A stretch of 64,000 nt of DNA from Anodontia alba. Taxonomy: Eukaryota; Mollusca; Bivalvia; Lucinida; Lucinidae. The notes under the pieces were generated by a model. It searched no databases. It was not told the origin of the DNA and saw nothing but the letters and a program-made list of their open reading frames with translations. Below, piece after piece: positions 22,191 to 33,311 of the stretch (its first letter is position 1; each line of letters opens with the position of its first letter). The DNA lies in contig OZ024833.1 in NCBI GenBank assembly GCA_964016985.1, positions 64,196,687-64,260,686 on the forward strand. Direction: 5' to 3'. The position numbers and the translations under genes were made by a program.

Positions 22191-22436
22191 AGGCATTATT
22201 CATCTGTCAAACTTTTCTATATGTTCATATATAAACCCCTATTTTAACAGGACAATATGTGTGACGTCACTTGTTTTATATAATAACGTTGTTGCTATAG
22301 ACGCTGATGTCATATATAATTCAAAGATTGAATCCAATGTAGTGGGCCTGAAGAGACATCTTGGATCTACGCAATTTACAAATAAATATTAACTCGTATT
22401 CTTTAGCGGCAACTACAGACTTAAGAGGAAAGACTA

Positions 22437-22763
22437 CAGTCGAATCTCGAATTCCAAAGGACTCACTGAAACACTTCGAGATATCCTTAATTCGACATAT
22501 CAGAGTTGAGAGAGTGAGGAAAACAATAAACTGAACAACCACATTTAATAAATGAATATGGAATTTGACTCCTGAAGTTAGAAATATATATATAAAATAA
22601 TGTGGAAAAGAGGAGAAATTGCTCCTAAGGAGCAATTTCTCCTCTTTTCCACATTATTTTGTTACCTGTTGTCATAGTTTCATGTTAAAACAGGGACCAG
22701 ATTTTCACTTCGAGATAAGCGGTAATTCGAAATAAGCGAGTTCGAGATACCGAGGTTCGACTG
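22437..22763. mobile_element. CAGTCGACTCTCGTTATCTCGA MITE, copy c
   Basis: TA-flanked; more diverged arms (CAGTCGAATCTCGAATTCCA), but the GAGGAGAAATTGCTCC palindrome is perfect. Confidence 0.7.
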
Positions 22764-22984
22764 TATATATCACATGGAAAGCAACTCTGTCAAAATTATT
22801 TTGCCTCCCTTCTCTAAAAGGGTCAAGAATTTGCTCCGTGTGGAAGTAAATTCTTTTCTTTTAGAGGAGATCCCACATCTGAAAGTGTATTGATGTGCAG
22901 GTACATGTAAGAATGTAGCATGTCGCAAAGAAGTTGTCACCCATGTAAAGATGACGGAAGTTCTACTTTGTGTATTTCTCTCAA

Positions 22985-23190
22985 ATCTCGGCTCCGCCAC
23001 ACAACTTTCGTGGAGGTTGATAGTGAAATAATTTATTTAGTTCTTATCCCCATTTCACTCAATAAGGGCGGTTGTCAGTTACAAGAGAAAGTGTGCACAT
23101 AACGTACAGATTAACGACATACTTAGAGGACTATGCATGCCCAGAAAAGTGTGCGTAGGTTAAATGGCCGGTCAACATGACCTAAGCAGT
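22985..23190 (+). mobile_element. SINE body, 5' truncated
   Basis: TTTCGTGGAGGTTGATAGTG AAATAAT and CTTAGAGGACTATGCATGCC CAG match the body of the SINEs at 5455, 31696 and 41591; no tRNA head. Confidence 0.5.
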
Positions 23191-23245
23191 GTTTACTTAG
23201 TTTATTTAGTTTCCTCAGTTTGATTTGTCTTATGGTATTTTCCAG

Positions 23246-23329
23246 ACGCAACAAATCTCGAGAACGTCTATGTTAGGGTGATGCAAAAACACGCCAAAGA
23301 AACCAAGACTGATCTAAAATTGAAATCAG
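23246..23329 (+). CDS. Copy 1 exon 9
   Basis: 84 nt between TTTTCCAG and GTAAGC, encoding ATNLENVYVRVMQKHAKETK and TDLKLKS. Only one frame is open, which fixes phase 1 on both sides. It is nearly identical to copy 2 exon 9 (48434-48517). Confidence 0.8.
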
Positions 23330-23484
23330 GTAAGCAGACGACAATCTCGCCTGGCAAATCTTTTTATTAGTATATTCATCTTTTATAATCTTGTATAATA
23401 TTGTTACAGTAACATACATGTACGCGCTCTTGCAAATATGGCTGAATTTATCTCTTGTCTCGCGACAAACCAGTGTTTGGCTTA

Positions 23485-23510
23485 TAATAATAATAATAAT
23501 AATAATAATA
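23485..23510 (+). repeat. (ATA)n microsatellite
   Basis: Short trinucleotide run into which the next MITE is inserted. Confidence 0.85.
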
Positions 23511-23847
23511 CAGTCGAATCTCGTTATCTCGAATTCCAAGGGACTCTCTGAAATACTTCGAGATATCCGTGCCTCGACATATCAGATTTGCAGAAGTGAG
23601 GAAAAACTAATTCGATTAACCACATTTAACAAATACATGTATATGTGTAATTGGACTCTTGAAATTAGAGATGTATTGAAAATATTGTGGAAAAGTGGAG
23701 AAATTGCTCCTTAGAGGAGCAATTTCTCCTCTTTCTCACAATATTTTTACCCGTTGTTAGATTTTCATGCTTAGGCAGTGACAAGATTTTCACTTCGAGA
23801 TAAAGGTTATTCGAGATACGCGAGTTCGAGATAGCGACAGTCAACTG
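23511..23847. mobile_element. CAGTCGACTCTCGTTATCTCGA MITE, copy d
   Basis: It begins right at the end of an (ATA)n run and is followed by more ATA repeats (23848-23864), so it inserted in the microsatellite at TA. Confidence 0.75.
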
Positions 23848-24404
23848 TAATAATAATAATAATTAAGAACTTCAAGAAACGAATAGAAAACAATCAAAGC
23901 ACTGACATCGGCGTCTGATCTGGGTCTGCACTGTTTGCCAATGTCCTAAATGTCCCAGTCCAGGTTTTACAGATAACCCTCTATCAACAGTACCCTGACG
24001 TCACAGCGACAAGAAAAGCACGACTATAAACAGCCTTTACCTCAATGTAATCAAATTGCGCGTTATGTGAAATCTAGGTAACACGGATTTCGTATAACGC
24101 GCGACTTGATAACATTGGTCAGTTACATGTATAATCACGTGGACAACTACCTTAAGGAAATTTTGGCGTTTGTATACTAAGGCTCGATTGTAAACAATCG
24201 ACCCAAAAATCAGAAAAGAAAATTAATTTAGGTATACTTTACGCGTCAGGTTTATAAAAGGTATAGTATTAAACCGAGACGGACACTGAACTCCTAGGTA
24301 TGGTATCGATCCGATACGGACATCTTACATGTAACTCCTAGGTATGGTATTAAATCGAAACGGACATCTCAGCTGTCCTTAACATGAGCATTCTGGGTAA
24401 ATTT

Positions 24405-24575
24405 TTAGCAGACGACATTTTGAAATATATTTCTTTCTCCCCCGCCCCCCCAAAAAAAAAAAAAAAAAAAAAAAAAGGCTTTCTTTCCGATACAATTGGC
24501 ATGAGAAATTAAAACGATTTTCTGGAAATAATAACAAAAATACATGTATCATCAATGTGTTGACTGCTGAATATC
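24405..24575. repeat. TCGTCTGCTG hairpin element with poly-A
   Basis: AGCAGACGACATTTTGAAAT ... GTTGACTGCTGAA with an A23 run in one arm. Confidence 0.5.
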
Positions 24576-24789
24576 CATAGCGTACTATACGTTTAATTTA
24601 AACTCCAATAACGTGTCCATAATCTTTATACGGCTGGATGAGTGGCGACAAAAATTGCAGATCTGATCAGGCTGCGCATTCTGTGGTGACTGAAGTTCGG
24701 TCTACGCTGTTTGCTCAGACCTACATGTACATTTATGCTTATATTTTGTAAGACATAGTTTAAGGAAGGTCGACCGAAGTATCTACAAT

Positions 24790-25071
24790 CATTACGAAAA
24801 CACGCCTATTCAAATATACTGAAAAATTTACTACGAAAAAAATGAAAATTTTCAGATAAAAAATTCTGATATTTTTCATATTTCTGCTCAAAACATAGAT
24901 TGTGGGTACTCGTTAGAACCGCCTCGCCGAGGCGGTTCTAACGAGTACCCACAATCTATGTTTTTGAGCAGAAATAAGAAAAGTAATGTATACCCCTTTA
25001 AACCCCAGTTTTACTATATAAAAGTGGGGTTTAAGGGGGTCAAAATTATATAGGTATGTTTTTTCATGATG
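24790..25071. mobile_element. TTACGAAAACACGCC hairpin MITE, copy f
   Basis: Full length; one of the best preserved: stem GAACCGCCTCGCCGAGGCGGTTC. Confidence 0.8.
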
Positions 25072-25462
25072 ACAACGAACCTCATTATCTCGAACACCAA
25101 TGGCTCGTTTACCATGGCTAATTCGAATTCGTTATTGTCCCTACGAAATTCTTCCAACAGCTCAAGAAAGAAAATATATAGGGAAATGTTCTTATTTTAT
25201 CATGAAATTGTATATTGTGTGTGCTCATTAGAATCGCCTCATCGAGGCGATTCTAATGAGTACACTCAACATATCATTAATGTCTAGAAGATCGAAAAGA
25301 TTTCCCTAAATTATCGTCATTTGCTCCCTTATTCCCTAAATTATCGCCATTTGCTCCCTAACATTGCGTCATGGTTAACCCTCAATGGCTCGAACTACCT
25401 ATATTTCGAACAGTTTTCTATGGTCCAAAAGATGTTCGAGCCATTGAAATTCGACTGTAATT
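25072..25462. mobile_element. CTCATTATCTCGAACACCAATGG MITE
   Basis: Ends CGAACCTCATTATCTCGAAC and GTTCGAGCCATTGAAATTCG; interior GAATCGCCTCATCGAGGCGATTC hairpin at about 25231-25255. A relative is at 34640-34900. Confidence 0.5.
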
Positions 25463-25490
25463 AGCATGTGTATAGAAATTTCATTTTCGG

Positions 25491-25856
25491 TTTAAAGGCT
25501 CCATATCCCTCAAAAATAGACATTTTATTGTCCAAGAAAGGTTTAATAAATTGATACATGGTATTAATACAATCATAAAATGTGGCACCTGACAGCCTGT
25601 AAAATTTCAGTTAAGCCTCTCGTTCTTGAAATGAAATGATTTTTTAATCGTACCTCTGAATTAATGTTGCCAACATTAATTCAAATATATGATAAAAAAT
25701 CATTTCATTTTTGATTCAGTTCAAAAACGAGAGACTAACCGAAATTTTACAGGCTGTCAGATGCTGCATTTTATGATCGTGTTGATACTATATGTCAATT
25801 TATTAAATCTTTCTTGGATAAAAAATGCCTATTTTTGAGCGATATGGAGCCTTTAG
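25491..25856. mobile_element. TTTAAAGGCTCCATATCCCTC MITE, copy b
   Basis: Long inverted arms with ends TTTAAAGGCTCCATAT and GATATGGAGCCTTTAG. Confidence 0.7.
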
Positions 25857-25969
25857 GGGAGTAGTAAAATAGACATACCTTATGCACAAAGTCATTTTTA
25901 GATTCCTTTTGCTCTCTCCGTGATTTTGTTATAAAATCCTAACAAATGATACAGTCCAGTCACAGTTAC

Positions 25970-26456
25970 CATCACGAAAACATACCAATATAATTTTGAT
26001 CCCCTTAAACCCAACTTTTATGTAGTAAAACTGGGTATACATTATTTTTCTTATTTCTGCTCAAAAACATCGATTGAGGGTACTCGTTAGAACCGCGCTC
26101 TAACGAGTACCCATCTATGTTTTGAGCAGAAATATGAAACGTCGGATTTTTTTATCTGAAAACTTTCAGTTTTTCATCACAAAAAAAAAGCCTATATAAT
26201 TTTGACCCCATTAAACCCTACTTTTTTTACAGTAAAAATGGGGTTTACCGGGGTATACATTAATTTTCTTATTTCTGCTCAAAAACATAGATTGTGGGTA
26301 CTCGTTAGAACCGCCTCGCTGAGGCGGTTCTAACATGTACCCACAATCTATGTTTAGAGCAGAAATATGAAAACTACCCGAATTTTTTTCATCTGAAAGT
26401 TTTTATTTTTTCGTGGTAAAATTCTTAATATATTTAAATAGGCGTGTTTTCGTAAT
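25970..26456. mobile_element. Two overlapping TTACGAAAACACGCC hairpin MITEs
   Basis: The first (25970 to about 26185) lost most of the central stem; the second (about 26175-26456) is complete. They meet head to tail at a CATCACAAAAAAAAAGCC junction. Confidence 0.65.
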
Positions 26457-26559
26457 GGTACATATTACCTTGTTGATGACGCAGGTTGTTGACCCTGACA
26501 TTTTAAACAAACGAGCCCCGACATCAGAAAACGTATCTGCGAACATGTGTGCATAGGGA

Positions 26560-26720
26560 AGATTCTGATCAGTCTGCGCATGCGCGCAGTCTGATCAGAA
26601 TCTTCACTAGGCGCATTTAGGATAGCCAAGGATGCAAAGTTTCCTCATGCGGACAACGAAGACTCTGATCAGACTGCGCTTCCGCGCAGGCTGATCAGAG
26701 TCTTCGTTGGGCACACATGT
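26560..26720. repeat. GCGCAGTCTGATCAGA double hairpin
   Basis: Two consecutive stems, one centred on CAGTCTGCGCATGCGCGCAG, the second on GACTGCGCTTCCGCGCAGGC. Confidence 0.65.
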
Positions 26721-26733
26721 CAGAAGGTACGTA

Positions 26734-27057
26734 CAGTCGATTCTCGTTATCTCGAAGTCCAAGGGACTCTCTGAAATACTTCGAGATATCCATATCAGAT
26801 TTTCAGAATTGAGGAAAAAATAATTCGAACAACCACATTTTTACAAATATATATATGTAATTGGATTCTTGAAGTTAGAGATTTATCGAAAATATTGTGG
26901 AAAAGAGGAGAAATTGCTCCTCAGGAGCAATTTCTCCTCTTTTCCACAATTTGTTTTACTTGTTGTTAGATTTTCATGTTTAGGCAGGGACAAGATTTTC
27001 ACTTCGAGATAAGCGGTTATTCGAGATAAGCGAGTTCGAGATAACGAGAGTAGATTG
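26734..27057. mobile_element. CAGTCGACTCTCGTTATCTCGA MITE, copy e
   Basis: TA-flanked; ends 52 bp before terminal exon 10 of copy 1. Absent before exon 10 of copy 2. Confidence 0.7.
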
Positions 27058-27109
27058 TATTTTTTTCCAATTTGTGGCACAAATCAAATGTTTTTGTCCT
27101 CCCTAACAG

Positions 27110-27330
27110 GTCAAATAGTCAAACAAAAACTATGTTCAGGAGATGGTCAAACAGGATTTGGGTGGACAAGATCAATCTTTGGTATGAAGAAATGGGGATT
27201 TTACCGGACAAATTTCACGAAGTTTCACCACAGTCCGAAGAAAGGTTGCAGGTCAAAAAAGCCAAGAACATGTGAAATATTTGCAGTAGAACAAGAGAGT
27301 ACTTTATCTCTTCCAATAGAGATATGTTAG
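27110..27330 (+). CDS. Copy 1 terminal exon 10
   Basis: Acceptor CCCTAACAG. Splicing from exon 9 gives the frame QIVKQKLCSGDGQTGFGWTR..., ending in LPIEIC and TAG. A second frame is open from 27111 to a TGA at 27273-27275. The spliced frame is preferred because many paralogue differences are silent in it (Ile, Val, Arg, Phe, Thr and Ser codons) and the phase fits. The tail is basic and aromatic and diverges from copy 2 over the last dozen residues. A ~40-bp repeat follows at once. Confidence 0.6.
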
Positions 27331-27432
27331 ATTCAGTTGAAATTTTTTATCATGGCAGAGACATGCTAAATTCAGTTGAAATTTTATCATGGCAGAGACG
27401 TGTTATATTCAGCTCAAATTTATATCATGACA
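27324..27432 (+). repeat. ~40-bp tandem repeat, 3 units, after the stop codon
   Basis: TTCAGTTGAAATTTTATCAT GGCAGAGA units lie across the end of exon 10 and the presumed 3' UTR. Copy 2 has the same array at 49741-49855. Confidence 0.75.
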
Positions 27433-27794
27433 AATCATCCCCTCCAAAACGAAACTGACCTTACGACATGCGTACAACTTGCGACCTCGGTGTATTTTTA
27501 GGTCAAAATTTGAGTCTTGTCATGAGACATTCTTATTGTTTAGGGGTGGTGGGGGGCAAAGGATCAAATCGGCCTGCGCATGCACAGTCCGATCAAGGCC
27601 TTCGTTATTCGCCTGCAGAATCATTGGCTATTAGATACAGTGTGTCTGGACTAACGGCTATTGCCCTGAACAGACTGCGGAAATCAAGAGGCTGATCTAA
27701 GCATGCACCGTTCGCAAATGACAGAATGGCGCTTTTCCTGTGATTGGTCTTAGTATCATAGCCCCAGACAAAAGGGGATATCCACATAATATCT

Positions 27795-27905
27795 TTCTAA
27801 TTTCTCTACGAAAACATATGCTGTTGGTACTCATTAGAAGCGCCTCAGCGAGGCGCTTCTAATGAGTAGCACATCATATTTTTTGTGGAGAAATAAGAAA
27901 AATAT
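27795..27905. repeat. TTAGAAGCGCCTC hairpin
   Basis: CATTAGAAGCGCCTCAGCGA GGCGCTTCTAATG with ATATGT outer arms. Others 32575-32685, 50035-50175, 51225-51325 and 60120-60230. Confidence 0.7.
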
Positions 27906-28587
27906 CAGTATTTTTGGTATTTTTTTTTGTTGTTTAATTTGACTATTCTGCAGACGAGCCGTGTAGACAATGAACAGACTTTGCTGACGCGCTGGCAGAT
28001 CTAGCTCGATGTTGATTGCGTACGTTATAAGGTCACTTTCTATTTGGAGGGACAAATTATAATAGGGGTCGTGTCAGACTAAAAGGGGTTCTCGGGGCAT
28101 GACAGATAATCGAAGGACCGGATCAGCCTGTGCAATCGCATAGCCTCATCAAGGCTTTTGTTGCAGGTCGACGCATTTTATGGTCTCCAACAATACTGCA
28201 AAATGACAGTGAAGGTCCTGATATGACTTCACAGATACACAGACTGATCTGGGCCTTTGCTGACCGCATATGCGCCCAGACATTTTTGCTAAACCCGTGC
28301 TTGACGTAAGATTCGTCGTTCTATTTTCAATTGATAATATTTATGTATGAATCGGTTTTTGATTTTTCATGAAAATTTCGTCTGGGATCACGTTTGAATT
28401 GCATTGTTCAGAAACATGATTTGAAGTTTCCTTAGCCTCGCCTCAGTGAGGTGTTCTTATATGATCCTAAAACATATGTTTTTGTGAATAAGTAAGATAA
28501 CATTTATCTGAAATGCAGATCATTTAGCAAATCTGACTTTCTGCACGCTGGTGTCAAAACTTAGCTGACGTTTATTTTTGCGTGTGT

Positions 28588-28613
28588 TGTTGTTGTTGTT
28601 GTTGTTGTTGTTG
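28588..28613 (+). repeat. (TTG)n microsatellite
   Basis: Short TTG run; a relic is at 51416-51430 in the homologous flank of copy 2. Confidence 0.9.
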
Positions 28614-28984
28614 TAAAATCCTATCGGCTTATATGTAAATCACAACGTGAAAAAATATGCCTTCGGGCATGTGCCCAGCGAACACTCAGATCAACCTGCA
28701 CATCCGCGTAATCTGATAAGCGTCTCTGTTGTACGAAGACCGATCAGAATGCGCGTGTGTGCAGGCTGGTTTAAGTGTTCACTCTGCACATGTCCGCCGA
28801 TACATTTTCTCACGTTTTGATTCGCATATAAGCCGGCAGGCGGGTACACTCTCTCGTGTTTGACTCGTGTTATTAATATGCATATATATTTTTTTCTTCC
28901 TATTAAAAAGAAATTTGTAAAGCTAAATAAATAAACAAATTTTAAAGTTTATTAACTTATTATTAACTTTGACATGGATCCTGC

Positions 28985-29085
28985 GAGCACATGATGTTTA
29001 TACAACGCCGCATCAACGTCGATGCAGCGTCATAACGCTGCATCGATGTTGATTCGACGTTGTCTCAACGTTGCATGCCCGCTGG
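28985..29085. repeat. ACGTCGATGCAACGT palindrome
   Basis: Counterpart of 51795-51900 in the homologous flank; same family as 103-196. Confidence 0.65.
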
Positions 29086-29149
29086 TGAATATATCAAAGC
29101 CGGAGGAACAAATGAATGATCTACCCCGTGACATTATCCCTAATAGCGA

Positions 29150-29385
29150 ATTGAGCCAAACCGTGACGAAACCAACAAAATGGCATGTGAGCCCAGCGAA
29201 GAAAGATCAGACTGGGCATCCGCCCAATCTGGTTAGAGTCTTTGCTGTCCGCCTGAGGAAAGCTTGTGTCCTTAGCTACCCATTTAGCGCACAGTGAAGA
29301 CTCTGATCAGACTGGGCTGATGTCCAGGCTTATCTGAGTCTTCGTTGGGCACATATTCATTTTGTTGATTCTGTCATGTGTCTCA
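29150..29385. mobile_element. Diverged GAGCCAGCGC MITE
   Basis: GAGCCAAACCGTGACGAAAC ... TTCTGTCATGTGTCTC ends, inner hairpins GACTGGGCATCC and CAGACTGGGCTGATG. Confidence 0.5.
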
Positions 29386-29529
29386 ATTTATTCGGATTAT
29401 TCCTTACCTGCTTGGATATGGATACAATGGTATTTTTTCTCGCCATTTTTACAAGGGAGACAATTTTTGTAATTCTGTTTACCGCACGTTACGTCCCTTT
29501 TTAAACGGAGTCTACTCTAAAGGAAACAA

Positions 29530-29641
29530 CCCAGCTAGCATTCTTTATAAATCTATAGCGGGCCGTTATCGGCCCGTCAGCTACTGTACCCTTACCGGCC
29601 GATAACGGCCCGCTATAGATTTATAAAGAATGCTTACTGGG
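29530..29641. mobile_element. CCCAGCTAGCATTCT palindrome, copy b
   Basis: Inserted into an AAGGGAGACAA-type element (29440-29530 and onward); the homologous site in copy 2 flank lacks it. Confidence 0.8.
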
Positions 29642-30046
29642 AATTAGCTCCCAATAAAAGCTACATGAGGGGAAGGGGTGTGGTGGGGAGGGTAAGAATG
29701 TCCGGGAGAAACCTCTGTCACCAACACCAACAACCATTCAACCAGTTTTACTCGCGCGAAACCTTGTCCTTTAATATCAGAACCCTAAACATTTGCAAAA
29801 CGAATATTATTGAACACAATGTGAAAATCCCCACTAACAAGTTATGCCATTACAGTCACGTGACAAACATAAGCTAGAAAATTCTTTCGCAAGTATGTGC
29901 AGGAAGCAAGGACCTATTAAAACGCATCTCAACTGCCATAACACGCGAAATAAGACAGCCGCAGAATTCGGGTAAAGATGTCCACTACTTCGGGCTTCAG
30001 AATAATGCAAGCTAATACCTGCTACGAATGCCGAGCGTATTTTCGT

Positions 30047-30273
30047 TAACCCTTAAAGCGCCAAGCAAAATTTGTACCAGACGACATTCTTAAAGTTTCG
30101 TAGTTTTTTTTGTTGTTTTTTTTTTTTTTTTTTTTCAAAGAAAACGAGTCTTGATATTTCAAGTGAATCGATTCACATGAAATGTCAAGACTTGTTTTCT
30201 TCTGGAAAAAAAAAAAAAAAAAGGAAAATTCAAAATTGTCTGCTTTAGTTGTGATTGGCGCTTTAAGGGTTAA
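30047..30273. repeat. TTAACCCTTAAAGCGCC / TCGTCTGCTG hairpin with poly-T and poly-A
   Basis: Ends TTAACCCTTAAAGCGCCAAG and GGCGCTTTAAGGGTTAA are exact inverted repeats; inner stem AGTCTTGATATTTCAAGTGA / TCACATGAAATGTCAAGACT. Confidence 0.75.
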
Positions 30274-30274
30274 A

Positions 30275-31410
30275 TACTGCGACACTTAACTCCTTGCCAT
30301 ACTTGTTTCAAAGGACCTTTTGCAACTTAGTTTTGTGTCCACGATGGATCTGAATGAAACGTATGTGCGTTAAAGCCTGATGGGCGACTGTTCATGTGCG
30401 CACGGTTTTAAGTTTACGACGGCGTATACAGTCACATGACTTCCGGTTCAATGCAAGTTTGGTATTTACCTCAGTATGTTAGTTTAAATCAAGACAAACA
30501 TAGATATAGACTAAATACATGGTTATGGATTCGATTGTTTTATGCAATGCATTGGTGTTACTGATATGAACATGTCAGTATAAATACTTATTCTAATTTT
30601 ATAACATGACTCAATAATTGCTTCATATTTGTACCAAATATGATAATTAATATTTCTTAAGTTTTATTATTTAAATGAAAAATTGAAATCAGTTCTTGTC
30701 TGTAAAGAATGTAAACTACTGGCATCAATAATATCCCTTTCAGTTAAAAAAAGTGTTTTGACAATTAGCTTAGCGAATATGCTTGTATATGCATGCAATA
30801 TGCAACTGGTTAAAACAATCATTTAAATGAATTTCAACAGTGAAAAGCCATGCTAATTTAAAAATCAGTAATTGTCAAAGTCCCACCAAAGATTACAAAA
30901 AGCAGTCAGTGTATCCTGAGAAAAATGGCCTCAGATTGTCGTTTTGGAATCAATATGTTTGTGTGTCAAAGACGTTTGAGAAATTCGTTCTATAAAAATG
31001 TAAATGATCCACAAACAAATCCAATATCAAATCATTTGCCGGTATCATTGGTAATATCATTCGATTTTTTTTTTCATTTAGAAGATAGAAGAAAAAAGGT
31101 AAATGATAATATAATGAAAATGTACTAAGGTCCCACCTACTCTTTTGATATCTCTGAAAAAAAAAAACAACAACAAACAATAATGTATATTTCTAACACT
31201 GAATTAGTTCTGTAAATGCACTCCAATTGCTCAAATACGAGTATTGACTTTAAAATTGAAGCAAAGACGTTACTTTTAAATTTTGAAAAGTCCATTTAAA
31301 TACTTAAAAATACATGTTGAGGTTTCTAAAATCGGCGTAACCAAATTTAGAGTCACAGATGTGCATATTGCTGAATTTCTTATATACCCTAAGCATTAAG
31401 GAGAGACAGT
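30275..31410. other. Intergenic stretch without a supported gene
   Basis: AT-rich sequence between copies 1 and 2. An ATG-led 25-codon stretch at 30925-30999 ends at GTAAAT but has the wrong phase for exon 2. Nothing else recognised. Confidence 0.45.
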
Positions 31411-31415
31411 CCTCA

Positions 31416-31483
31416 GCTAACAGTGTAGACTCAGATCAGACGCCGCAGAACGCGGCGTCTGATCAGAGTCTACACTGTTTGCC
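31416..31483. repeat. CAGTGTAGACTC hairpin family copy
   Basis: A perfect stem: AGACTCAGATCAGACGCCGC / GCGGCGTCTGATCAGAGTCT. Confidence 0.75.
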
Positions 31484-31695
31484 ACCCATCGAGGAATTTT
31501 AAGACATATCAAGAGATAGTGAAAAGGACGTTCCAGTTTTAGTGCAAGTATGACAAATAGTTAAGTTTTTCGAATATTTAGGATAAATAAGGTAAATTTT
31601 GTCGGTGCTAAATCCTAAACTTTGAAAGTAAACTGTTAAAGTGCAGATTTTGGCAAGCACTGTATATCACCCACCTACCGAGCTCACACAAACTG

Positions 31696-31985
31696 TAGCC
31701 GGCCTCAGTGGCTCAGTAGGAGACCCATCTGACTGGCGATCAGGGTTCGATCCCCGCTGGATCCGGCAATATACTTTCTTGGAGATTGATCATGAAATAT
31801 TTTGTGCGGTCATTCTCTCCCTTCTGCTGTTTCGAGAAGGGCAGTTGTAAGTGTCTGGCGAAAGAATGTGTTCAACACTGATTAACCGCTTAGAGGACTA
31901 AGCCTGTCCAGTAAAAATGTGGTTAGGTAAACCGACAGCGCTTGACATGACCACATTAGGTTGATTGGGACGGACAAACTTACAT
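31696..31985 (+). mobile_element. tRNA-derived SINE, full-length
   Basis: Head GCCTCAGTGGCTCAGTAGGA (A box) and CAGGGTTCGATCCCCGCTGG (B box), then the shared body with CTTCTGCTGTTTCGAGAAGG and TAGAGGACTAAGCCTGTCCA and a tail of unknown length. Confidence 0.65.
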
Positions 31986-32324
31986 CAACCGTCATGAGAT
32001 GGCTGTACAAGAGATGAGAAAACAGGCGCCGATATTATAACATTTTTTTTTTTCATGCTTAACTCAGCTGAGCATGAAGTTTGTACTGCTAATAAATCTC
32101 AAATTACAAACAATTTTGCCGCGAATGGAGTCGAAATGCACCAAAAGAAGGAAGCCATAATCTTAGAATAACCTCTCCCGTGGGCAGACCATCTTTCGAG
32201 GTATAGAAATCTCACATCGGAATAGATAAGTATTACGTTAACAAACACACCAATGTAAACTGTATACTTCTAAGTCATCGCTTTAGATAAGGATCTTTTA
32301 ACCATAATGATTTTTCTTACACTT

Positions 32325-32522
32325 TTAAAAAAGTTCACTTTTTAATAAATATTTCGGCCTCTGGCCTTCTACAGTAAAATGAAATCGACGTTGTTTACTT
32401 CCAATTGATTGAGTTAATTAATGGCTGCAATCACGTAAATTCCTTTCAAATTGTTCTGTTTTACTGAAGTAGACCATCGGCCGAAATATTAATCAAAGAG
32501 TGAACTTTTTAAAAATGTGTTC
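32325..32522. mobile_element. ATATTTCGGCC MITE (uninterrupted copy)
   Basis: Ends ACACTTTTAAAAAAGTTCAC and GTGAACTTTTTAAAAATGTG, inner CTTCTACAGTAAAATG / TTTTACTGAAGTAG. The paralogous copy at 59455-60070 is interrupted. Confidence 0.65.
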
Positions 32523-32574
32523 TTCCTCCTTCCCTTCGGAAGAAATCGAATACATAGGGTGATTTTTTCTTAAT

Positions 32575-32685
32575 TCTCCCTGAAAACATATGTTCTTGAT
32601 ACTCATTAGAAGCGCCTCGCTGAAGTTCTTCTAATGAGTACCCCGCAACATATGTTTTCGCGGAGAAATAAGAAAAATGTAATCT
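32575..32685. repeat. TTAGAAGCGCCTC hairpin
   Basis: CATTAGAAGCGCCTCGCTGA AGTTCTTCTAATG with AACATATGT outer arms; the same copy is at 60120-60230. Confidence 0.6.
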
Positions 32686-32850
32686 AAATATCCCTCTTAT
32701 CTAGAACTATGAAAGGGGTGGTATTTTCACCATATAATACAGGGAAAATGAAGAAAGTTGGTCATAGAGTGTATTTAGATTTAGTTAGTGCAGAAATTAA
32801 ACAGAAAAACAACAGTAACTTGAAATGGGGTTTAAATGTTGCAGAGTTCG

Positions 32851-33081
32851 GGGCCCAGTTGTTCAAAGTATCTTTAGCTTAAAGAGCTCGTTTATGGGCA
32901 CATATTAACTGTTCTGGTAAGTGCAAAATCTTTCACAGGTATTTTTGCTAAACAAATGTGGGTAAATGCAAAAGCTATCCACATTTTTTCAGCAAAAAAA
33001 TTAACATATATTCAATATTTAATGATCAAAGTTTCTACGATAAGTTAACTAACAATATCGTTAGTTTTGAACAACTGAGCC
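32851..33081. mobile_element. GGGCCCAGTTGTTCAAAG MITE, copy b
   Basis: Shared with copy 3 flank (60406-60642), so older than that duplication. Confidence 0.65.
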
Positions 33082-33248
33082 TGGAAGTTTTGTCTGAACA
33101 TTCACTTAATAATGTAGACGCATGCATGCCCTTGATTTCACTATGTATTACAGAGAAACACGAGAGTGTCAATTACATGGACGTGTTCAAGAAAAATAGA
33201 GTACATGTATAAAGTTAACCCATTTATATCTAGCATCTCCTAAACGTT

Positions 33249-33311
33249 AGCAAACAGTGTAGACCTAGATCAGACGCCGCAGAACGCGATCCACAAGGTC
33301 CACACTATTTA
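33249..33311. repeat. CAGTGTAGACC hairpin, partly deleted
   Basis: The left half is normal; the right half lost GTCTGATC compared with 60810-60871. Confidence 0.6.

Larger units (their letters stand above)
27110..30020 (+). repeat. Exon 10 and 3' flank of copy 1, shared with copy 2
   Basis: From exon 10 onward this block aligns with 49517-52790 in the same order: ~40-bp tandem repeats, GCGCAT hairpins, TTAGAAGCGCC hairpin, TTG microsatellite or its trace, ATCAACGTCGATGC palindrome and CTACATGAGGGG region. The duplication therefore extended well past the gene end. Confidence 0.7.

Noticed and set aside
22071..22392. C-terminal extension of the Penelope fragment
   Set aside because: The frame stays open after the GIY-YIG part, but residues lose any family pattern; likely 3' non-coding DNA.
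28000..28600. Possible polyadenylation site of copy 1
   Set aside because: AATAAA-like words exist further on but none is placed consistently in both copies, so the 3' end is left undefined.
30925..30999. Candidate first exon MASDCRFGINMFVCQ...
   Set aside because: Ends in phase 0 while exon 2 needs two carried bases, and there is no counterpart before copy 3.
32958..33212. 84-aa ORF repeated at 60513-60767
   Set aside because: It starts inside a MITE and the surrounding non-coding DNA is equally conserved, so conservation is due to the recent duplication. A short AG...GT segment at its end has the wrong phase for exon 2.
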